Below are positions 35,965-47,439 of a stretch of 64,000 nucleotides of DNA, piece after piece; the first letter of the stretch is position 1; the number at the start of each line of letters is the position of its first letter. Below the pieces are notes generated by a model. The model did no database searches. It was not told the DNA's origin and worked only from the letters and a program-made list of their open reading frames with translations. Origin of the DNA: Trichoplax adhaerens (lineage: Eukaryota > Placozoa > Uniplacotomia > Trichoplacea > Trichoplacidae); NCBI RefSeq assembly GCF_000150275.1, contig NW_002060966.1, forward strand, positions 467,922 through 531,921. Reading direction: 5' to 3'. The position numbers and the translations under genes were made by a program.

Positions 35965-38295
35965 ATGGATATAATTGGTAAGTAAAATTAAATTACACTA
36001 AAATGAATCAGTAAATTTCCATCATAATAAGCGATAGTTGAGTAAAAAATTTATAAATTAAAATAAATTAAACCTGCTATCATAAATCTTATATGGTCTA
36101 TACTATGTAATCATTACTGGTGTAGATGTGTTTATTAGTTTTAACAGCACAAAGTATGATCAAGCAGAGTGTATAAAAGAGATTTTAGAAAATAGATTTC
36201 CAAACTTAAAAATAAGAATGCACGAAAATCAAGTGCTTTCCGGAGATAATTTGACCCTAGAAAAGGATTATAACATCTGTTCCGCCAAGGTACTTTTAAC
36301 AATGATTGATTAGAAAACTTGCATTAATGATAAAGGTCTGTTAAGATTTCCAATTAACCCTAAAAAGATAACCAAACAGAAGAAAACATAGGTTGATCAG
36401 GCTATCTTTTATCATTCTTATCCATATTTCTATAGCAGTGATATTGAATAACGAATAATGGTTCGAGGTATCGGTGATTCATAAGACTATTTTCTATACT
36501 TGATGCTTGTAGATATTCATATGTTGTTTAAGTCAAGATTATGCAGACTCAGTATGCTGCTGTAAGGAACTGGAGCGGGCATTTGAACTGGCTAAGCCGA
36601 TTATACCAGTTTTATTGGAAAATTTCGATATCGAAAACGGACTAACCAATAATCTGACAAGGCAAAACTTATTCCCATATATCTGTGGCAGAAGATCTTT
36701 CAACCTAATTTATAATCAAGGTTTCAATAGCTATTCCCTATCTGAAAATATGCTGCATCTTCTAGATTCATTAAAATCATGGGTAAGAATTACGTAATTT
36801 ACTAGCCCAATATCAGGTTAAAAGTTTTTGAAAATTAATTTAGGATATATATCATATAAATAATAATAGAAATGGATATACCATGATTTATGATATATTC
36901 AATATGAGTTTATTCATATAATATTCAATGTCGTGAGTTTATTCGCATTGCCTAGAAGAAATGTTTAAGAAGGCCAAGTTTATAATCTAGGTTGTAGGAA
37001 GTAATGACAGAATTTCAGCCATGAACCAACATTCAAGCGCTTCTATTCACGACTCGGGCAATGGTAAATATTGTTTGTGTAAATGAATGAAAAGATATTT
37101 TTCCAAAGTAAAAATATTTCAATTTATTGTAGGATTAATAAGCGTAGGAATGAGCTTATAGTTTGTGCGATCTGGAATGATACAAAAATTTAACTAAATT
37201 ATTTGATGGATAACTTTTGTTATTAGTAAATCACATCCAATAAAGTGATTGACGCCTATGTTATGATCGATGATATGAATACGTAAAAATATAATTATTT
37301 CAGCTTTTCATGAGCAAAGTAAATCTTCTAGGATTATTACTAAAAGCAAATACCGTAGATATAATTGTAAACAATTTCATTAAATTGATACAGTTTCACG
37401 AGAGATCACAGCATTCTAGCATAAACATACTTTTGGCTCTTAGTATATCAACAATGACATTTATATATTTATGTTTTTGCTGTTTAAATATAATGAACTC
37501 AAATGCGTCATCTCAAATACAAGCTTAGCAACATTTGTTTATTTTCTAATTTCACTTGATCAGACAGTCTGATAGTTTCTTATATATTATTTATCCTCAG
37601 CTAAAATAGAAAATTTTAGCTACGGTTTCTGACCAGCAAAATAAGTGCTTATAAAAAATATTTTTGAAATTGTTGTGATTTATCAAATTTATGAGCTTTA
37701 GCTAGTAACTTATTACTAGGTGCGATTTCATAATTTTAATATCATTTGTATTAGCTGCAACAGTGGAAGTACAGCAAAGCTGTGAGATGGATCCAAGGGC
37801 TGATCAAGGTTTGACGAACATACTTTTCTGCAATGACTACGCTGCATGCAGATTAGGCGTAATGTTTTTATATTAATCGCAAATAAGCTAATGAAAATCT
37901 AGATAAGATATAAACTGTTAAAGCAATTATATACCATGACAACGTATAATAATGTTCGTTATAAAATAGTAGAATTACATCAGTTCATCAAAATAATGCA
38001 GAATTATGCAAGCGATAGAATTTCATGATTTAGGTGGATTGGATACTTTTTAATAAATGCGTTTGTCATATATGCTAATGCTATGTGGCGAGGGTTATTT
38101 GAAGTTATTTTTAGCTAAAACCAGTTTAATTATAGTACAATCCTTTTCAAGGCGTCTTTAAATAAAATTCGTTTAATATCATTGATATTCATATAATTTC
38201 AAAAATTCATTTTTATGTATTTAGCCGCCAATCCGGTCTCCAAGTTATGGTCCAGCCTACTAGACAAAATTAGTCAATTTTTGCCGGGATATTAG
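35965..38295 (+). CDS. TIR-domain-only protein, seven exons, 235 residues
   Basis: No exon exceeds 90 codons, but the exons join with perfect phases: 35965-35977, 36126-36289, 36513-36782, 36991-37063, 37304-37366, 37755-37808 and 38225-38295 (TAG), 708 bases in all. The protein starts MDIIDVFISFNS, the beta-A strand of a TIR domain. MHENQVLSGDNL fits the BB loop, AKIFICCLSQDYADS fits beta-D, and CCCKELERA then KPIIPVLLENF follow, as in TIR domains. The Glu of C-C-C-K-E-L lies where NAD-cleaving TIRs (SARM1, plant TIRs) carry their catalytic Glu; the Trp of the plant W-C-x-x-E pattern is Cys. After the TIR come about 75 polar residues ending SKLWSSLLDKISQFLPGY, possibly amphipathic. No signal peptide or membrane segment is seen. 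TIRs act as adaptors or NAD hydrolases in innate immunity; which applies is unknown. Splice sites are inferred from sequence. Confidence 0.82.
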
Positions 38296-40002
38296 GTTGA
38301 ACCTAACTCAAGAAAATCGGCCTTGCAATATGTATCAAACTTTAGCAACAGCTTAGCTTGTAATACTTGATTTTAATCACTGGTCACTTGATGCTTATTA
38401 ATTCACAATTAGCAGTACTTGCCAGTACACTAAAAAACTATTATTACAATTTGTTACCCTGCTTTAGTCGCAATTTGATAAAATATCGCAAACAAGATCT
38501 GATAGTTTTATCTATCATATTTACAGTAATGATCATATATTCACCTTCAATGACTAGAAGATTATGTACAACGCATCCATTTTGATCATATTCTATACAA
38601 TAAAATGGAAATTCCCAATAGTTTTATTCTTCAAAAATTAAAGCTATTCAAGTATTTTACCGATTGTAACAACTATGCTGATACCCTTTTGACTATTGAA
38701 GATTTAATTTATTTCTATGTGAACATCTTTCATAAAGTACCAGTATCAACGAAATAAATCACCCTAAGCAAGATGTTTTAATAAATATGGATCAATAGTT
38801 TACATACATATATTTCTAAACTTGTTGATGATAGATAGAAGCGAGTAAAAATTGCTATAAAATCTAGACAAACTATTAGGATAATCATCAAGCATAAGTA
38901 ATGAGTTATTCTATGCAATAAAACGCTAATCGAACAGTCAAAAGCTTCAAATATTATTTTAAGAAACTTTAAGTGTAACTATATTTGGGCTGTGTAGTAA
39001 AATTGCACGAAATAGAAGTAAAAGAAATCCAATCCCATTACCAGCAGAATTATAGAGGTATTATCTTGAAGCGAAGTTGGTATAACGATGTCATGCTGCG
39101 GTAGTGTTTGAAATGTTCAATTTGATTAGATAAAAGTACGAAAATGTTAATTCCGAAAATGTGATTGTAAATAAATACAAGACCCTCATTGAAAAACTAT
39201 AATATCATTGCTAGTAAATTTTCCATCTAAATGAATGGTAATTAACTAATGCACTAAAATGATGGTATACTCTTAATGCAAGAAAATTGAATTACCTTGG
39301 TGGTACTGATATGGTTACATAGCGTTATATTTCTACAACAGCTTTGATTCGCGATTTTAGCTGTCTAAAAATTGATATATCGCGCGTTAAATTATTCATT
39401 GTTGCCATGCTACTACGCTTATGGCTAATGATGAGAAAATTTTATACTTTCTAAATTAGCTGTTGCCATGCTGCATACAATAAACGGCATCCATTAAACA
39501 TTATAGTTTATGTGCAACACATGCATATATGCACACTTCTTAGCGTAGGGTAGCAGCAAGTATCACTTGTAATGCCATTAAGATGTTATGTAACAAGCTA
39601 GTAACTACCGTAGAACAAATCCTATCACTGCTGCACTAATAGTCTAACTGACTATGACCTGAAACTGTTAATTAAAAATGTTTAAATAGTTTAGTGCTAA
39701 TACTTTTCAAAGTTACCTCTTTTTGCGAAATACTGGTGGTGAATATAATACACATTAGTGCATAGTAGTGATTATAGTATTTATCACCAAGAAACAATTT
39801 AGAGTGCAGCTTCCCTCAACGAGGTCTTAAATTTCAACTATATCTTTATATAAAATACACTAATCTAATGATTTTTAATTTTACGCAAATTTTATTTTCA
39901 TTCTAAGTTTTGCGCAAGTTTTGACTACGCCGTTATTATTTCATTATAAGAATCGTATTGAATCTTTGATTTGAAATTTTTCATTTTCTAAATAAGATTC
40001 GA
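38296..40002. other. Intergenic, no gene recognised
   Basis: AT-rich. A 72-codon ORF at 38367-38585 has no recognisable family and no supporting exon signals. Confidence 0.5.
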
Positions 40003-41046
40003 ATGAGGGCAGACCCTAACTCAGGATACGCTTCGTACTTAAAGTGTACACAGGTAAGGTATCCTGTAGTGTAGAAACAGGCCTTGGTTCGAGAGTCGTG
40101 AAGGATTTAACTCGGGACTTGAAGGAGAGAAATTTTCATTTTTACATGGATAACTTCTTCACGAGTACCGAGTTATTTCTGGAGCGACCATCTAAGGGGG
40201 TATATTGCTGCGGAACTGCCAGGCAAAACCGTAAAGGTTGGCCTCGAGAATTGCGTGGTAATAGAATCGTGAAGAAGCGAGGTGATAGTAAAAGTTTACA
40301 GTGCGGTACACTAGCAGCCTCAATTTGGTATGATAATAAACAAGTTCGTTCCTTGTTTATTACATGCACGAATCCATAAGCGTCAACGATAAAACTTAAA
40401 CGCAAATCTGGTGATTCAATTGAGGTCGCTAGTCCATCAGTTGTACCTCATTATGTAAAGTTTATGGGAGGTGTGGGATAGGACTGATCAACTCAGAGCT
40501 GCCTATCCTACCAGGAGAAAGTCCAGAAAGTGATGGAAGTACCTTTTCTGGTTTTTATTAGATCAATCGATTGTAAATACATTCGTCTGCTTGTTGCAAT
40601 CTGCTGATCACTGAAGGACAACGAGATCAGGGAAACACCGAAGGCGAGGACCGAAGCAGTTTCGAACGAAACTAGTGAAGCTACTAATTTCGACTTTCCT
40701 AGGGAGTCGAAAGCGTCTTTTTGATTCAAATAGGTTTGAAGACAATGATATACACTTGGTAGTGCCATCGAAGAAACCTCGTAGATGTCATTGCGGCGCG
40801 AAGAAGTTCAAATAAAGAAAGCAAACAAAATTGGAATGCGACTCGTGCAAGGTAAACTAGGATGAACTCTTCAACGTAACATAACATATATATAAGCGAT
40901 TAATAAATCGTCATCTATTTATCTCTTCATCAAATTAGATTGGCTTGTGTGCTGAATGCTTCAAGCCATACCATGAAGAACTGAAGAGGATGCGAATGAC
41001 TTTAGCTAAAGGCTGTAGCCACTGGGATAGTACTAGTTTAATTTAA
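40003..41046 (+). pseudogene. piggyBac-type transposase, broken, C-terminal two-thirds
   Basis: Clear piggyBac (PGBD, DDE_Tnp_1_7) remnant, locally more GC-rich than its surroundings. The frame YTGKVSCSVETG...VVKDL is followed by the catalytic-core motif FYMDNFFTS, then KGVYCCGTARQNRKGWP, and after a frame change MGGV...RTDQLRAAY and a K-W-K-YLFWFLLDQ block. The C-terminal Cys-rich zinc region (RCHCGAKKFK, then CDSCK and LCAECFKPYH) is split by an 87-base GT..AG interval, 40852-40938. Breaks: a frame change just before KVYTGK near 40035, stops after CTNP near 40377 and beyond, an extra G within the MGGVD motif near 40475 that shifts frame at the third catalytic Asp, a TGA for Trp near 40530, and further stops. 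The N-terminal part is absent. Inactive; terminal inverted repeats were not found by eye. Confidence 0.9.
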
Positions 41047-44000
41047 TTTGTGTTAATTGATAATGCCCAGCTACCAAGCTCCTGTTATTGCGTTGCTTAG
41101 GTTTTAGGTTATATAAATTTTAGCTGGTACTGTTTTTAGTTATAAATTGTGTATATTCAAGTTTCGTTATTGTTTTGAAATTTCTGGCGACAGCCACTGT
41201 GCTTCTGTAGTAATTAACGATGAATGTAGCTTATATAGTTTCCCTAGATAATGCTATTTAAAAATTTACGCTCGCATTGCCTTTTGTGTTAGTAGCTAAT
41301 ATGCTCCTGATAGAAATTATATACGATTGCCTTTGAGCCAGCTTCAGCTGCTTCCTCATTCCTTGTTATAATTCAGATGTAATAAATTTAAATCTTTACG
41401 TATTTCTAACTTGCAGTATGATTGTGATATTTGGGGGATATGCTTAAAAGCGCTGCAGAATAACATAAGCTTAGCTTTATTGATACGAAACTAACTATGC
41501 ATCGTTTCAAACCTAATCAATCTCTAGGTTTAAACATTATCAATAGATCAGTTTATTACATTGCAAGTATTATAACATGAAGCTCTTGGTCTCTACATGA
41601 GTGACAAGTACAGCAAAGTGAAGGAATGAGACTAAGTAAACCTGAACAAAAGTTTTGTGTCCATTACGATTTTTTAAATAATATTGAAGATTGCAATAAG
41701 CTAAAATGATCTTAACATTTCTTCTATTACTTCGCTTTATGCTCGTTGTAGCTTAAAATGTTTCCTGAATCAAGAGTAACATATTTTCTTGAATCATAGG
41801 CTTGTATTTTAATTTTTGATTCGATAGTTACTAACCCTGCATAAATATTAGCTTTGTTCGTTCGATAGATTGTTTATTTAAAACTAGTTAGTGTAACCTC
41901 CCAGGGAATTGTTTTTCTATACGAGAAGACCTAACGTGTTGCTCACGTATATCTATGTAGTTTCTAAACTTCTTGAAATAATTGTTAGTGAGGATCCTGA
42001 AAGGATCCCTACTCTCGCAAGTACACTACTTGTAAACTTTTCTATAAGTTCTATAGGGTAGTCCATAGCAATTCCTACTAACGTATAATAATATTGCTAA
42101 TTTATTCAACAATAAGGGCGATATGTTACCGTCGCCAGTGCATTATCAAACATAACTTATAGTCAAAACTTAATTATGATTTCTTCCAATTTGAACTTTT
42201 AATACTTATTGGTTAAGGTACCCAAAAAAATTTACGACTGTGCTCTCCTCTACGAATGGAACTTTATTGCTGAACTAATTTCCAACTAAAAACGATTACA
42301 TCAAATGAAATTTTACAGAAATAGTATAGATACCTTACCAATAGCTCTCTACTTTTTGAATGGCGTAATCTTCGCCGAGCAAATGGCTTATAAGGACATT
42401 GTTTAAACGTAAGAGATATATGATAAAGTCAATCCATTAGAGCGGCTGCACGAAATAAAGGGTTAATTACTAAATATTCATTCTAAACTTTTATAGGAAA
42501 ATGAATACGATAATTAAGAACTGATACCTCTATTTACATACGTTACTTTACGTAGGCTACTAGAAAGCTGAATTATTTGAAACTTGCATTTTCTAAACTT
42601 AAAAAGCTGCCGTGTAAATTGATTCGATGTTTGCCTGTAGGATGATCAAATGGAGTATCAATACGAGAACGAGCTCATTTATAAGTTTTATTTGAATTAA
42701 ACTTGTCGACTAGACTGGTCGAATTTGCTTTACGATGCACAATTCTATCATTGAAACCAGCAAATCTACCGATAAATAATCCCTAGTTTACACTCAAGGA
42801 CATAAATTTGTGGTAGTCAGCTTGAAATGCCCCCAATATATAAATTTATTAATCGATATTTAGTTGCTTTATCAAAGGAAAATATGTTATTTTAGTAGAA
42901 ACCTTCTCGCGACATGAATTAAATACCGCTAATCCAATGATGAAGAAGAAGGTATTAATGCATAGAAGTTATTTAGTGTGACCGTGCGCCAGCAAAACAC
43001 TGGAAAGATATATAAAGGGTCACGGCCCAAACACATAGAGAGTTTTTTACAGTTGATCTAGTTAGTGATCTGAGCTGATAAATAATAAAGTAACTCTAAA
43101 CGCTATCGAATAGTCTCTCACTGAGATTAAGAAAGTTAGTCTTAGTCTGTACTATTCATCAAGAGTTAGTTTGAAGAATAGTCGGTGACAGTAAGTAGGT
43201 TAGTAGTTGCTAGCCTTGATAGTACAAGTGTCGCAGAGGAGATTTGTGACACATGGTTACATTAGCCAAGAAAGCAGTAAACGCCTGGCTAGAATATTGG
43301 AACAAGAAGCGAAAACTTTTGTGAATCTGGGTAGGTATCAAGATATTTTCACAAGTACAGTAAGTGTAAATTTACAAGATTAGGGGCTACATGAAGAAAT
43401 TAGGAAATATGTTGGAGATAAATATTACAAATTCCGCTAATTTGCCTCCCTGAAAGTATTTTAAAATTAAAAAGAAATAAAGTACGTCAATAGTCATGCT
43501 AAATTCACTATTATTTTACTATAGACCACAAAAGATGGGTAAATAGATAATAAAATGAGAAAATTGGATCAAGATAGCAGGAATACTTTGAGTAGCCCTT
43601 TTATGGCCGCAAAATATATATACTGCCCTGATTTTTGCTTTAGTTAAGAACTATGGGTTTGACATATTTATACTTCATAATCTTAACGTAAAGTATACTT
43701 AACTAGATGTAACCGATCTCTAAATATCAATAGAGCTTGAAGGCAAATTTATATGCTCATATGCTTGTAGTAAATTATAATTTCCTATCTTTCCATTGCA
43801 ACGAATTTTTAATCGAAAATTTGTAGCATTACTCACGCAGGAATATTTTACATAAAATATTTTAGTTTTAACTAATATCGAAACATCATAACTACATTTG
43901 ATAGAGTAAATTTTATATAAACATTTTAATTAAAAAGTGATCTAAAGATTAGAATACTGCCGAAATCAGCACGTTACTTGGAATTTACGCTATTGAAGGT

Positions 44001-44640
44001 ACTGGAGGTTTTTCAATTAATTATTTATTATAAAATGGAACTGTTGCTAATATATAATCAAAGAAAATTCCACAAGAGTTGTTAGAGATCATTAAAAAGA
44101 ACTGATTAGTTATCCGACGAAGAATTTTATCATCCATTGCAAAATGAAAGTTGCGCTTTAGGTTGCAACTAAACTATAAAAAATTATTAGAACATTTTTT
44201 TAATTCATATTATTTCTTGTATAGAGCTAAACTTTATAAGAATAAAGTGGCATCTAGCAGATTTATTCAAAATTGATGTACTATTTTGATTATTAACGTA
44301 AAGTAACACTATAATTATTTTATCCGCTCCATTAGTGATATGTCGGATTTTTGCCTAGCTTTTTATCTTGATTGATACGAATATACTTCTTCATCGATGG
44401 AGTTATATATTCTAAAATATTTCATTGGAAGTGATGCCAATCGGTAATCCTGCAGTGTGCCGTCTTAAAATATCTGCCATCTATAAATACTTTATTGAGC
44501 ATGCAGAATACGTCATTTTGTCGTTACCTAATTCAGCAAGAGTATTTTTAATACATATTACTATCAACTTTTGCTGAAATCATTACAACTTAGTATATAA
44601 GCGATTGCATAGCAGCTATCAATATTTTGGTAATTTAGTA
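41047..44640. other. Intergenic, no gene recognised
   Basis: Long AT-rich stretch with no assignable exon. A TATAAAGGGTC motif at about 43012 is followed 250 bases later by a short open stretch (SQESSKRLARILEQEAKTF) ending at a donor-like GTAGGT near 43330; I could not extend it to a gene. Confidence 0.45.
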
Positions 44641-44652
44641 AATTAGTTGGAC

Positions 44653-44692
44653 AGTTAGTTAGTAGGTTAGTTAGTTAGTTGGTTAGTTAGTT
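44653..44692 (+). repeat. (GTTA)n tetranucleotide repeat
   Basis: About ten imperfect GTTA units. Confidence 0.85.
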
Positions 44693-44887
44693 GAATAATC
44701 AATTGGTTGCTTGTTCATAAAGTGAGAGGACACTTTTGTAAGGATTTCAGAAATTAAGATTTGTAAGCTTGAAACTAGCTGATGAAGTATTTTTTAGAGA
44801 ATTGATCGGCGAACTATAGCTGAGGAAGTAATTTATCGACACAGTAGAAAATTTTAAAGTAAGAAGAATGAGATTTTTTCGATTTTG

Positions 44888-45225
44888 TTGTCACGAAACA
44901 GCTTTGCAACAAGATAACGTAATGTATGATTTATAAGTCAGTTCCTTGAACCACGTATCAAGCAACGATATCACCACTGTCATGAATACTTTACTCAACT
45001 AGCAAACTATACAAAGACTTAGACGCCTCATATTTTACGTTAAACACTTAGTTTAAGAATTAACTTTATTACCCGATTTACTGCAATTATACACTCTTCC
45101 TCAAGAGTTTATGAATCTTAGTTTGTACGATTAACTTTGGAATAATTCACTGAATTAGATATTAATTTTAGCTACTGCTCCCTAATACAGACAACAGTAT
45201 TTACGAATAAAGACATCTGATGACT
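44888..45225 (+). repeat. Dispersed direct repeat, left copy
   Basis: Shares with 46665-47010, in order: ACAGCTTTGCAACAAGAT, CCTTGAACCAC/CCCTGAACCAC, TACGTTAAACACT, and ACTGCT-CCTAAT-AGACAA-GTATTTACGAA. No coding potential is visible. Confidence 0.75.
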
Positions 45226-46664
45226 AACTATTAATTTCATTTTATGTTTATAACATTATTACATTAATATTTGCATACTAACAGATCCAATTTGTAGTGG
45301 TAAGTATATTTTATACGTATAAAATAGTTTACTACTACATCACCCAGACAGACTGTCAGAATTGTTGCTGAAACTACAAATTCAATTGGTTGTATCCCTG
45401 TTACGATGAAATTTTCTAAATTTCATCATTCATTAGATTTTACACTTTTTATTTCGTCAAAATTCATCCAAAATTTGGTTAGTAAAAGTCATTTTTAATT
45501 TCCTATAGCATTTCGCATTGCATTAGTATATAACTTACTTGAGCCTGTGTTGAAATAGCAGTTTTTAAATATTTTAAAGTTTTAAAAACTTTGGCATATT
45601 ATTCTGATCTTTAGCTCCTAATAGCAAGGTTAAGCTGATTTGGATGGAAATAAGTCGGAATTTACTAAGTTATATTAATAAATAATACATATTTCTCTTA
45701 TGGATGTACTGTTTGTTGAATTAAATATTCACTCCACGTCCTATTAATTCAGTCAGAGTTTAAGAAATTATTTTACTAACCACAAGCACAACATTACTTA
45801 CAGTTAAAGTAGAGAAATAAATTGCTTTGCTAGAGCTATAAATGCATCAAAAAGACAATTCTAATTGAAAGCAAGATAGAATGGTGATTTATCAGGTCGA
45901 TGAGAGAAAAATGCAGTTACTTTTATTCTCTTCTTCTATCACAATTTCGGTCCTCATAGGCACGAATTCCCCATACAGTTGTTGATCAGCAATAAACCTT
46001 CAAGTGTCCGTTATGAGACGATGGATTGATGAAATATAAATCTGACTTTGGACAATTTTCTAAATAATAACTGGTACGGTGGAAGGCTTATTTTAGGTTT
46101 AATCAAATGAATAAACTAATTATTTGTACGTAGCATATTCATGAATTAAATAATTCAGGATTTTATAATTCCTGAAATTATTACAATTAATTAAATTAGC
46201 CTCTTATACTGTGAGGTTTATGATACGTTGAAAGAATACAATTTTTAAAGGGTAATTTATGATTTTAGTCACAGTCAAATAAATACCAAATTATAAAATT
46301 GGCATGAAATAGTATTGAGTTATCCTAATAAAACTAACAACTAATCACACAACTTTACATAAATACTTCCTTAGGATTCCCTTTCAATTTGAATAATCTA
46401 CTGTAGCAATCTTATTTTAACCAGATATCGTTTTATCAGTATAGCTAATGTATACTATATTATAGAAACTCACTACAACTATTATGGTGATATAGTTAGA
46501 AAGTGTTCAATATACAAAGTCAAAAAAAATATAGATAAGCAACACTAATAGATTATCTTCGAATAATATCAATACTGTTTACATCATATACATTTACTAG
46601 ATAATAGCTACTTGATATCCAATATGAGGTACAGGTATTCAAACTTTTATGCGTGCACAGGTAA
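45226..46664. other. Spacer between the two direct repeats
   Basis: AT-rich, no exon recognised. Confidence 0.45.
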
Positions 46665-47010
46665 GGTAGTGTTATAAAACAGCTTTGCAACAAGATGACG
46701 TAATGCACGATCAATCAGTCGATTCCCTGAACCACATATCAGGGAGCAGTATCTACTCTTTCAAGAACTCTTTTTTTATACTAGTAGACTATAAAAAGAC
46801 TTCTACGCCTCGTATCTTACGTTAAACACTACTCATAAGAACTCACTTTATTATGCGATTTATCGCATTTATCGGCTCTTTTACAATAGCAAAGACATCC
46901 TAGTTAGTAATATTAACGTTGAAAACTGATAATGAATCAAAGGCTAATTTTATCTACTGCTACCTAATGAAGACAATGGTATTTACGAACATAGACATCG
47001 AATGACTAAT
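46665..47010 (+). repeat. Dispersed direct repeat, right copy
   Basis: Collinear with 44888-45225 at an offset of about 1.78 kb, with scattered substitutions and small indels. Confidence 0.75.
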
Positions 47011-47292
47011 ACAAAATTGTCAGATTACAATATGTCCGATCCTGGAACATTTCTGCGATAATCTACAATCTACCATAAGTAAATTATAATTACAGTGATT
47101 TGAATTGTAAGAAGATTATTCTCGATTCTCTAATTAAACAATTAACTTTAGTAGGCTGTATAATCACCATAAAAGCAAGTGCTACATTTAAATGTCTTAT
47201 ATCTAAATTAGAACTCTTCATATAAGTTTAAATCAACAAAATTATCCTAACATAGATGTTTGTACTATAATCTCGATTTTACAGTGTATAAC

Positions 47293-47335
47293 ATTACTAC
47301 ATGTTACAGTGTTATATACTGTAACAGGTAGTAAT
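47293..47335. repeat. Near-perfect inverted repeat (18-bp arms, 7-base loop)
   Basis: Left arm 47293-47310 and right arm 47318-47335 are complementary with one mismatch around GTTATAT. Such a stem could be the remnant of a small inverted-repeat element or simply an AT-rich hairpin. Confidence 0.85.
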
Positions 47336-47385
47336 TTATTAAGACCGCACTTAGCTCTATGCATCGATAAATCTTCTGGTTACTT

Positions 47386-47434
47386 ATTAATTAATCGATT
47401 TGTAAGGTATCATACCTAGTATCGATTAATTAAT
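47386..47434. repeat. Second inverted repeat (14-bp arms) with nested palindrome
   Basis: Arms 47386-47399 and 47421-47434 (TTAATTAATCGAT and its complement) are perfect. The loop contains AGGTATCATACCT, itself an inverted repeat. Confidence 0.85.
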
Positions 47435-47439
47435 TACAC

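Noticed and set aside
36126-36313. Reading the TIR exon to its TAG at 36311-36313, giving a truncated or pseudogenic TIR.
   Set aside because: A donor at 36290 and acceptor ending 36512 join in phase 0 and restore the beta-D strand, so the gene is intact without reading to the stop.
37310-37528. 72-codon ORF with a hydrophobic segment (apparent membrane helix after the TIR domain).
   Set aside because: It overlaps exon 37304-37366 in another frame; the phase-consistent TIR gene uses a donor at 37367, so the hydrophobic stretch is intronic.
40142-40768. Two minus-strand ORFs of 86-87 codons.
   Set aside because: Antisense of the piggyBac relic; no recognisable content of their own.
46640-46670. 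A second piggyBac fragment, from GTGCACAGGTAAGGTA similarity.
   Set aside because: The match is only about 16-20 bases with no further coding similarity; probably chance.
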